Shown in pieces: positions 56,420 through 64,000 of a DNA stretch of 64,000 nt. Each line of letters starts with the position of its first letter. The first letter of the stretch is position 1. The DNA comes from Polytrichum commune (taxonomy: Eukaryota > Streptophyta > Polytrichopsida > Polytrichales > Polytrichaceae), in contig OX485803.1 in NCBI GenBank assembly GCA_950295325.1, forward strand, positions 62,199,554-62,263,553, read 5' to 3'. A program made the translations under genes and the position numbers. The notes beneath the pieces are model-generated. The model saw nothing but the letters and a program-made list of their open reading frames with translations. It was not told the DNA's origin and ran no database searches.

Positions 56420-58666
56420 TTGCAGAAGATTCCGGCACCGGTTGATGTGCCGAGACTTCGTGCTTTCTTGGGCTTGGCGAATTACTATCGGCGATTCGTC
56501 AAGAACTTTAGCTTGATCGCCAAGCCTCTCATCATTCTCACGAGCAAGGACCAACCGTGGACTTGGGGTCGTGAGCAACAACATGCGTTTGAGACATTGA
56601 AGCAGAAACTAGGTATGGCTCCAGTGCTTCGACGTCCAGATGTCTCCAAATCTTTCCAGTTGCATACAGATTGGAGTTCATTGGGTTTGGGAGCAGTTCT
56701 CACTCAGAAGGATGGTTTTGGTCGGGAGTATGTTGTCGCTTACGCTTTGCGAAGCAACAACACGGCGGAGGCTAATTATTCATCCTACGAGGAAGAAGCA
56801 TTGGCGGCGGTATGGACTATTGCCCATTTTCGGCCGTATCTTTATGGTCAGCACTTTACTTTAGTGACTGACCATCAGCCGTTACGGTGGCTCATGGAGT
56901 CGGATAAGCTTACTGGCAAGCTTGCCAGATGGGCTTTATTGCTCCAGGAGTATGACTTTGAGGTGGTACACCGTGCTAGGATTACCAACATGGATGCAGA
57001 TGGACTCTCACGCAATCCAAGTCCTTCAGATGAGGACTTGACCGGGGTCAGATGGCATGGAGATTGTGATCGAGAGGCGGTTCCAGGTTGGCACACGGCT
57101 GCCTACCTCACTTTATTTTCTGGTGCATCTGTTGAGATTCCGATACAGGGTTCGGATGATGAGACTAATCGGCCTCAAGCTATTGCGGATATATGGGAGG
57201 ATCTTCCCGTATTGCATAACCTTCAACATGGTACCTTTCCTTTGTCTATTTCGGCAATGGAAAGGGATATGATTGGACATCGAATAACAAGGTTCTGTTG
57301 GGAGAACGGTTTGTTATTTCGATTGTGGCCGGATGGGACAAGGCGTATTGTTCCTAAGCCGGATCAGAGGGCCTCCTTGGTGCGACAAGTGTACGAGGAA
57401 CTTGGCCATTTTGGCATACGCATGACACATTCGATGTTGCGTGGCCAATATTGGTGGACTGGCATGTATCAGCAGGTGGCTGCCTATGTCGGGAGGTGTG
57501 AAGTTTGTGACCGGGTTAGGTCTAGCTTTAACACCTTATCACCTCAGTTACAGCCCTTACCTATCATGGGATTGGGCTACCGTTGGTCGCTGGACTTTGC
57601 AGGGCCGTTGGTGGTTACACCATGTGAAGCAAAGTACGTTTTGGTGATGGTGGAGCATTTTAGCAAGTGGATTGAGCTTGTTGCTCTACCCCAAAACTCT
57701 GCAGAGTTGGTCGCAGCCGCCTTTTTGGATCGTGTGTTAGCACGTTTTGGAGCACCGACTGAGGTGTTGACGGACCAAGGGAGGGAGTTCCTTGGTGCTT
57801 TTGAGGAATTATGCACTAAGGCACTCATAGATCACCATACCACCTCTCGGGATCATCCGGAGGTAGATGGCTTGGCTGAACGAGTTGTTCAGACAACTAA
57901 GCGTGGCTTGAGGAAATATAGATTACTTCGGGGAAGCCACCGGGATTGGGACCTTATGTTGCCTTGGATTGCTATGGGCTATCGATTTAATAGGCAGGCC
58001 TCTTTGGCTTCCTACAGCCTGTATCGGTTGTTGTATGGACGTGAGCCTATACTCCCAAATTCTATTCGGGAAAAACTAGTTCATGTTGTGAACTTGGATG
58101 ACTCAGACCTTTGGGCAGAGTGTTTGCAGGAGCGGACTCAATTCTTCCAGAGGGCCATGCCTATGGCCATGGAGAATTTGTCCATTGCTCAGTACTATGA
58201 CACATTGCGTTATGCACGCATTCACAGTGGTGCTTACCGACCTCAGTTGCGGAGATTCCGGCAGGGGGATTATATCTATCTCCAACGTGAGGCGCCTACG
58301 ACATTGGATGTTAGGGCGGGGCGCACTATCCTTCGGGTGAAGGAGGTGTTGCCGAGTGGTTTGTTGTTGTTGGAAGGCAAGGATGGCAGGCAATGTCGCG
58401 AGCATTCCAAAAATTGTGCCCCATGTCATCTACCTATTGAGGATACAATTCATCTTGAACTGGCCGTCGTGCCAGAGGGTCTTCCATGTTTTGTGTGTGG
58501 AGAGAAGAAAGGAGCGGCTACTATGCTCTTGTGTGATCAGTGTCAACGCGGTTGGCACATGGCATGCTTGAGGCCACCCTTGACTTCTCTACCATCTGGA
58601 CAGTGGAGTTGTCCTCGCTGTCGAGGATCTTCGGTACTTGATACTTCCACCAATCGTACTCAATGA
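56420..58666 (+). CDS. Gypsy RNase H-integrase-PHD polyprotein fragment, uninterrupted
   Basis: An open frame of 748 codons without stops. RNase H: LHTDWSSLGLGAVL, EEEALAAVW, LVTDHQPLRWLM, MDADGLSRNP. Integrase: finger with YEELGHFG and CEVC, then the triad in SLDFAGP, LTDQGREFLG and DGLAERVVQ. The PHD finger is at residues ~690-735 (CFVCGEK, CDQCQRGWHMAC, WSCPRCR), and a short tail ends STNRTQ. RT is missing, so the fragment cannot retrotranspose by itself, yet the frame is intact while full-length copy 1 has a nonsense codon. The first ATG codons are internal to the old polyprotein, so translation is uncertain. Confidence 0.85.
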   Translation: MQKIPAPVDVPRLRAFLGLANYYRRFVKNFSLIAKPLIILTSKDQPWTWGREQQHAFETLKQKLGMAPVLRRPDVSKSFQLHTDWSSLGLGAVLTQKDGFGREYVVAYALRSNNTAEANYSSYEEEALAAVWTIAHFRPYLYGQHFTLVTDHQPLRWLMESDKLTGKLARWALLLQEYDFEVVHRARITNMDADGLSRNPSPSDEDLTGVRWHGDCDREAVPGWHTAAYLTLFSGASVEIPIQGSDDETNRPQAIADIWEDLPVLHNLQHGTFPLSISAMERDMIGHRITRFCWENGLLFRLWPDGTRRIVPKPDQRASLVRQVYEELGHFGIRMTHSMLRGQYWWTGMYQQVAAYVGRCEVCDRVRSSFNTLSPQLQPLPIMGLGYRWSLDFAGPLVVTPCEAKYVLVMVEHFSKWIELVALPQNSAELVAAAFLDRVLARFGAPTEVLTDQGREFLGAFEELCTKALIDHHTTSRDHPEVDGLAERVVQTTKRGLRKYRLLRGSHRDWDLMLPWIAMGYRFNRQASLASYSLYRLLYGREPILPNSIREKLVHVVNLDDSDLWAECLQERTQFFQRAMPMAMENLSIAQYYDTLRYARIHSGAYRPQLRRFRQGDYIYLQREAPTTLDVRAGRTILRVKEVLPSGLLLLEGKDGRQCREHSKNCAPCHLPIEDTIHLELAVVPEGLPCFVCGEKKGAATMLLCDQCQRGWHMACLRPPLTSLPSGQWSCPRCRGSSVLDTSTNRTQ

Positions 58667-58950
58667 TCTTGTGTGGTTTTCATCATCTTGTGCCTGTCCA
58701 AATGGAAAATGAGGAGTTATGGCTTAGAGACGCAACTAACATGAGGCGGTGGATTTAATTATTTGGGATTTGATGGCCAAACATCAGAGGCGATTAAGGA
58801 TGGGGCTCACCTTGCACCCAGCCTACAGTTCCTTGGAATAACGTTTACCACACTAGTTAGTTGTGGAGCAATCTTTCATTATCCATGCCCTTTAGATTGG
58901 CATTGGTCCTAGCTGCTTGGCGGGACTCCATAGTCAGCTGAGGGAGGGCA

Positions 58951-59043
58951 TGTCGAGGTGTGTTGTTTATGTGTGACTTTGCTATGTTTTAGTGGTGGTT
59001 GGTACTCGAGCTGCAGTGACACACGATCGTTATTTACACGACA
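58951..59043 (+). repeat. Segment X homologue at the end of gypsy copy 2
   Basis: The 93-bp segment starts TGTCGAGG directly after the purine tract and ends ATTTACACGACA, the same right end as both X copies of copy 1. With TGTC/GACA ends it looks like a complete short terminal unit. Confidence 0.7.
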
Positions 59044-59447
59044 TCATGAAGACAATGCAATCAGCTGATCCAGATGCCCCGTTAGACCCCCCAGTGGAAA
59101 TGAGATGTATGGACGACGAGTTTAACTACTTAGCTAATCAGATTGATGAGTGCACAGGAAATTTCATGAGACTACAAAAGACCATGACCACTGCTCTAGA
59201 TAGATATCGAGCATGCCAGGTGGTTGGAATGCAAGCACACATGCTTGGGAGATTGGTGCATGCTGCTGAACATATAGGGCTCACCATCCCCCAAGTGGAG
59301 TCCCTCCAACAACATATTCCAGATTTGTACTTAATGGAGACAGTTATGTGGTCAACCACTCAAGAAATCAAACCTCATTTAGATTACCTACTCCATACGG
59401 ACTTACATATGATGGTTAACCATGTCAATAACCTTTCAATAAATTAG
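59044..59447 (+). other. Unassigned open frame after gypsy copy 2
   Basis: The frame reads on from within segment X (ORF start 58,992) but its own sequence begins after 59,043. It has about 134 codons, helix-rich, with DDEFNYLANQIDECTGNF and HMLGRLVHAAEHIGL, ending at TAG 59,445-59,447. It is hydrophilic with regular Leu/Met spacing. I recognise no family. It may be the tail of a gene or transposon cut by the gypsy insertion. Confidence 0.35.
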
Positions 59448-59734
59448 CATAATTTCATCCTAGACTTTTATAAAGCACATGCCTTATGGCTCTAGAGTGT
59501 CACAAGATTTGTCCATTACAAATCTTCCTAGTATAGACCTAGTGTTCAGTTGAATTACATTTTGGTGTACTTCCCATTGATTGTATGACATACGGTTTTC
59601 ATTCAATAAAAGCGTAGGTTTTGAATATACCTACGTTCCCATTCTTTGGGTTGCCCATGTATACGTGTTGGCAAACTCCCTTTATGGTGCACAAACCCCT
59701 ATATTTCAATGCGTGCATATGTGGCTTCCATGTT

Positions 59735-59810
59735 CCCAATGTGTTCCCAATGTGTTCCATATTATTCCCTATGTGTTCCCTATGTGTTCCCTATGTGTTC
59801 CCACTATCTT
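59735..59810 (+). repeat. 12-bp minisatellite
   Basis: About seven units of CTATGTGTTCCC, the first ones reading CCAATGTGTTCC. The last units are identical, so expansion is recent. Confidence 0.85.
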
Positions 59811-59921
59811 GAAGATAGTCCCAAATTTGTCTTAAAGTCCCGAAATGTTTAATATAGTGTAGTTGTTTCCAATGCATACCCGAGTGGGAAAAGAATATCT
59901 TTAAACGAATGTCAACAAGTT

Positions 59922-60068
59922 CATAACATTATTCAAATCCATAACAATAATTTGTGGGACTAACAATATTCTTAAGAGTATTCCCCACATTCAGTATGAA
60001 TGTCGGGAATATTCTATGGAATATTGTCAGTCCCACATAACAATGCTATGGATTTGAATAATGTTATG
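59922..60068. repeat. Foldback element with ~60-70-bp arms
   Basis: The left arm (ATAACATTATTCAAATCCAT ... GTGGGACT ... CAATATTC) is matched in reverse complement by the right arm (GAATATTGTCAGTCCCAC ... ATGGATTTGAATAATGTTAT). The small central part itself pairs (AGAGTATTCCC with GGGAATATTCT). Fits a MITE. Confidence 0.75.
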
Positions 60069-61197
60069 TTATCTCCCATAACTTCTTACATTCTAGCCTG
60101 GCAAGCTTCATCTAATAGAAAAAATTAAGATTATTTGTTGTGAGAAAGAGACTCACGTTACACTCCATGAATGTGTGGTTTTAACTCTATGTAATTGAAC
60201 TGATACATAAGGAAAAATGGACTAACTCCAAGTCAAGAATTATACTTTATTGTAGACTCCTACGATAGGAACTTCTAGTAGGATCCTCCAATAGAACATG
60301 CAAAGTTGACTGTAACAATATCATAGCAATCATTTTGATAAAATTTTCACTACTCAAAATTTGATTATATAGATTCAAAATCAATAGATATTTAATTTTT
60401 TGTCGTAATTGAATAGCATAACATTCAAATAATCACTAAGGATTCACATATCTCCCATAATATTTAGGTATAGTATAAGTATATTGATAAATCCATCCAT
60501 GAAATTGAAGCAACCAACAATCTCAAATTATGTCCATATTTACTTGAATACGAGTTATGTTTGCATGTTAAGTAAATGTTGCACAACATTACATGCACCA
60601 AGACAAACCCATGGCAACAAATGAAGAAGTTTCCTTCTTCCTCTCTCATGTTGATGGATGATGTTCATTTTTCCTCACAATAAAGACTTCATAAACGATA
60701 AAAGCAAGAAATTAAATCTTATATATACATATATGAAAACCCTTAGATTACGAGTAGAATGGAAGAAATTACATAGATATAGGGACTATTGTTTTGGAGT
60801 GTCCATAAAATATGTTGCGGTCCTTCCACATAGCCCATTTTTACTTTACACTACTTAAGCTTGAGGGCCCATAACCATGCAAAATTGGATTTCTAGTTCC
60901 CACAATAGGGGCTTTGAATGAGTTACAAAGGCCCTTAGACTTTCATGGTCACAACTCTTGGTCCATGTGTGACGCGGGCGGCCTTGAGACGGTTGGAACC
61001 TTCCAAGCTCCCACATGTTAATCTTATCCATTTAAAAAAAGAAAAAAGAAAAAAGAAAAGATCATAAGACCATCTAGTGTACGTATATCTTGAACTTTTG
61101 ACGTTTGTCAAAAGTTTCAATATCAAACTAATTGAGACTCTTGAATATCATTCTCTATGAGCACATTTGCATGGAACTAGTATGTATAAAGAATGTA
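60069..61197. other. AT-rich intergenic region
   Basis: No gene is supported. Several A/T runs and an A/G run at about 61,033-61,061. 61,185-61,197 is the left target duplication of the SINE. Confidence 0.5.
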
Positions 61198-61568
61198 AGG
61201 CACCACGGGCCTTGGCTTGGTGGTTAGGGCTCATGGCCCCCAATGAGGAGATTGTGGGTTCTATTCCCCATGCCGGCGTGGTGCTCACCACCTTAGTCCA
61301 CCCAACTATGATGGGGGGTCCTTGGACCTTGTTGTATGGGTACCTCAAAGCCCTTTGGGGGGATACCATGTCCGGTATCTTCAAGGCACTAGTGGCTAGC
61401 TAGGAACTAGTACAGTGTGTCACTATAGTGGCCATCCTTGAAAGGGGAGAGTAGTATTGCCCCAATGTCCCCTTATCCGGTGGGCATCGGGTCATTGACA
61501 TTACGAACGGATAATTTATTCACGCCGGCCCCTTGCTAAAAAGGGACCGGAGTTTCTATCTATCTATC
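61198..61568 (+). mobile_element. tRNA-derived SINE
   Basis: Polymerase III boxes are present: A box in TGGCTTGGTGGTTAGGGC (about 61,212) and B box GGGTTCTATTCC (about 61,256). The element ends in a (TATC)n tail at 61,557-61,568. A perfect 13-bp target duplication TATAAAGAATGTA flanks it (61,185-61,197 and 61,569-61,581). The length of about 371 bp is usual for plant SINEs. Confidence 0.9.
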
Positions 61569-61659
61569 TATAAAGAATGTAGAATATAAATAAATTGGAA
61601 GATACTAGCGTGACCTAGTCTAGAGCTACCTATAAATAAATCTTGATTGAAATCTAGTA

Positions 61660-61879
61660 CTCCCTCTGTTTCACAATAAAACCATGGTTTCTGCATAAAC
61701 TCCGTGCCAGAATAAAACCATGGTTTCGTTACGGACCTCCTCCGGGCATGACAGAGACGTCGGCAACTTTTCGGCAACTCCCAATTTTGGTTAAAAAGCG
61801 CATTGTGGTTCAAATCCGGTCACTGTTCTTAATCCCGCACTGAAATAGAAACCACAATTTTATTTTGAAACAGAGGGAG
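61660..61879. mobile_element. Stowaway-like MITE (Tc1/mariner)
   Basis: Terminal inverted repeats begin CTCCCTCTGTTTCA and end GAAACAGAGGGAG, with internal pairs AATAAAACCATGGTTTC and GAAACCACAATTTTATT. TA dinucleotides flank both ends. Length 220 bp, no coding capacity. The CTCCCTC terminus and TA target site are hallmarks of Stowaway. Confidence 0.88.
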
Positions 61880-61904
61880 TAATACCGAACTGCTTCCATG
61901 TGCC

Positions 61905-63540
61905 TTCCTTGTTAGCAACAACAACAACAACATTGAAATTGCTCAGCAACTCCCCAACTACCTTCCTCAGCTACCTACCCACCTCCATAACGATCCAGGC
62001 CGAAATTCCCTTTGTAATCTGAGGTACCTTACTTTGCGTAATGCACCTCATGTGTTTCGGAATCCATATACGTTTTTGGACAAGAAATTGATTTTTTTTC
62101 AACCAATCAAAATTGCTGAAATCCGCCCTTGGACCTTTACAGTTGGCAATGCATTAGGGAGAGTGCATTATGGGGAACTACACTAAATATGATATTTAGT
62201 GTCATCAGTTCTAATTGCCTTGCTCAACACTAACTGTAACCCGTGGTACAATGTCACCAACACTAAGTCATTCCTTGTTAAAAACTTGGCGGATTATAGA
62301 TTTACAGTGTTGCAATTAATGTCACTTCCCAAGGGATTTTTCATCCAAATTTCAATCATCCATGACAACATTTCGTCACAAGTTGCTGACAAGGGAAGGT
62401 AGGGTTTTTGTACAATGGATGAACTCATCCATCGTCCATGACAATATTTGTTCACTTATTCATAAGAAATGTCATCCAAAAAGTTACCATAGTGACATTA
62501 AATACCATATGACTCTAAAGATCATATTTAGTGTACTTTCACGTACCTTCATTGCTGGCATCATCAACAACATTGAAACTGTTTAGAAGATCCCTAACTA
62601 CCTTCCTCAACTACCTACCCACCTCCATGAAGACCTAGGCCAAAAGTCCCTTTGGCATATGAAGTACTCTTAGGGCCGCTTTATTGTAGGGCCCATTTGG
62701 CGGCCGGCCCATTTGGAGTAGAGCCCACTTGGACTTGAAGTGGGCCTTAACTTTAGCCCTACTTTACAAAGTGGGCCGTTGAGTGGGCCTTGCAATATAA
62801 AGTCCATAGGCCCACTTGTAGGGCCCAAATTGGAAATTCTACTTTAAAGTGGGCCTTCCAAATGGGCCTAGGGACTTTATATTGTAAGGCCCAATTCACG
62901 GCCCACTTTGTCTTAAATGAATTATGCCCTTGCTTGAACTAAAGTCATAAAGTCATAAATGACTATATGACGGAAGTTGGGTGAAGTGGGCTGTAGATGT
63001 GAAGTGGGTCTCCATAAACCCTCGACCCATTTTTTCGCCTTCGGCCCACTTTTTCCCTCCAAAACGCCGCCATGTCACCCGCCACGCAAGCTTTAGGAGA
63101 AGTGGGCCGACTCTCAATATAAAGCCCTTGGGCCCATATTAGGGCCCATTTGGGCAATCTAAGCACTCTCATTGGTTGATGCCTATGGTTTGGAAATGGG
63201 CCCTAATATAAAGTGGCCCTTACTTTGCGTAATGCACCTCACATGTTTCATAGTCCATTACGTTTCTAGGCAGGGCATTACGTTTCTAGACATGGCATTA
63301 CGTTTTTCCCAACCAATCAACGCCGTTGAAATATGTCCTTGAGCTTATGTTCGGTAATACATTTTGGGGAGTGTCCTATTTGGAACTTCTTTCATGTACC
63401 TTTTTGGTTGGCAACAATAGCAAACATCGAAATTGCTTAGCAGGTCCCCAACTACCTTCCTCAACTACCTTCCAGCCCCTCAGTACCTACCGACCTCTAT
63501 TGCAGCCCAATCTGAGCGACCGGTCGAACTAGTCATGTAG
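61905..63540 (+). repeat. Large direct repeats, about three partial units
   Basis: The block GCAACAACA...ACATTGAAATTGCTCAGCA...CCAACTACCTTCCTCA recurs at about 61,910, 62,550 and 63,410. TTACTTTGCGTAATGCACCTCA...TTACGTTT recurs at 62,028 and 63,219, and CAACCAATCAA at 62,100 and 63,309. A stretch rich in GGGCCCA and AAGTGGGC lies at 62,680-63,220. No gene is supported. Confidence 0.65.
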
Positions 63541-63589
63541 TCCCCAACTACTTGCCATCCTCCAATACGCACCAATGTTGAGTGGCTAT

Positions 63590-63990
63590 CATTTTTTATT
63601 TATTATTTTTGTTATAACTAATCGCTCATCCAATAGTAGAATGGTTCTTAGAATTTGTCACACATTTCCTTCTATGGAGGGATGATATCATCCACCATTT
63701 TCAAGTTATGTCCTTGAGCTGATTGGTACGATTCATAACTAACTTGAATAGGTGGATTATTTGTTCTCCCGTGGCTCGTCATATACTCTCTCGTTGTTTA
63801 TCTAGTCCATGTGCCAATCTATGAGTAAGTGAAATGAATAAATAGAATACTGAATACTTGACATCTCGTGTCATTGAAAATATTTGTAACAAATCGTTCA
63901 TCCAAGAGTAATAGTGTTATTAGAGCTCGTCACAATTTTCCTTCCATGGGGGTGTGGTACCATCCATAATTCTCATGTTATAAATGACAA
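63590..63990 (+). repeat. ~275-bp direct duplication at the window end
   Basis: 63,608-63,710 and 63,882-63,985 share AATCG.TCATCCAA.AGTA, TCGTCACA.TTTCCTTC.ATGG and ATCATCCA...TCTCA.GTTAT. No gene is visible between them. Confidence 0.55.
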
Positions 63991-64000
63991 GTGGCTCAAG

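Larger units (their letters stand above)
56410..59043 (+). mobile_element. Ty3/gypsy element of the same family, copy 2 (5'-truncated)
   Basis: Homology to copy 1 starts abruptly inside the RT connection (LQKIPAP) near 56,410 and runs through integrase, PHD finger, 3' UTR and polypurine tract (58,940-58,950). It ends with a 93-bp segment X homologue (TGTCGAGG to ACACGACA, 58,951-59,043). Gag, protease, DNMT, most of RT and segment L are missing. No target duplication is recognisable. Confidence 0.85.

Overview
The window is nuclear DNA of a land plant. Spliced genes with GT-AG introns, a plant-type cationic amino acid transporter, a probable plastid-targeted protein, and CACTA, hAT, Ty3/gypsy, SINE and Stowaway-type elements all point that way. 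I suspect a non-angiosperm (lycophyte or fern grade), because the gypsy element carries a DNMT3-like methyltransferase and the gene density is low, but the sequence does not settle the species.

Left third (1-24,982): a nest of transposons. A CACTA (En/Spm, TNP2) transposase gene is cut in two. Its N-terminal and central parts lie at 739-4165 and its C-terminal part at 21,839-23,231, and the 3' terminus is near 23,886. Inside the gap sit a 12.9-kb Ty3/gypsy element (4524-17,472), a degenerate hAT transposase on the minus strand (17,865-20,123) and one copy of a ~975-bp repeat family (R2). A second copy (R1) interrupts a CACTA exon and a third (R3) flanks the CACTA 3' end. The gypsy element is itself interrupted in its protease by a 2.84-kb solo LTR with a perfect 5-bp target duplication.

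The gypsy element is the most remarkable feature. Its polyprotein runs Gag - protease - C5 cytosine methyltransferase (motifs I, IV, VI, VIII, IX and X in canonical order) - a UAG in a tobamovirus-like readthrough context - reverse transcriptase - RNase H - integrase - PHD finger. A second, 5'-truncated copy of the same family (56,410-59,043) keeps an uninterrupted RNase H-integrase-PHD frame. The long-terminal segments of copy 1 are arranged in a permuted order.

Middle (25-51 kb): four host genes whose exons can be traced. They are a two-exon gene encoding two copies of an unrecognised domain (27,708-29,746, +), a 14-exon cationic amino acid transporter (31,497-39,202, +), a two-exon ankyrin-repeat protein (43,974-47,354, +), and a three-exon gene for a small protein with a transit-peptide-like N terminus (49,042-50,843, -). 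All four have tandemly duplicated DNA in or just upstream of the leader or first intron. Dispersed repeat families recur between them.

Right part (51-64 kb): tandem and dispersed repeats, gypsy copy 2, a hairpin element, a tRNA-derived SINE with a 13-bp target duplication, a Stowaway-like MITE and long direct repeats. I see no further host gene there apart from one unassigned open frame after gypsy copy 2.
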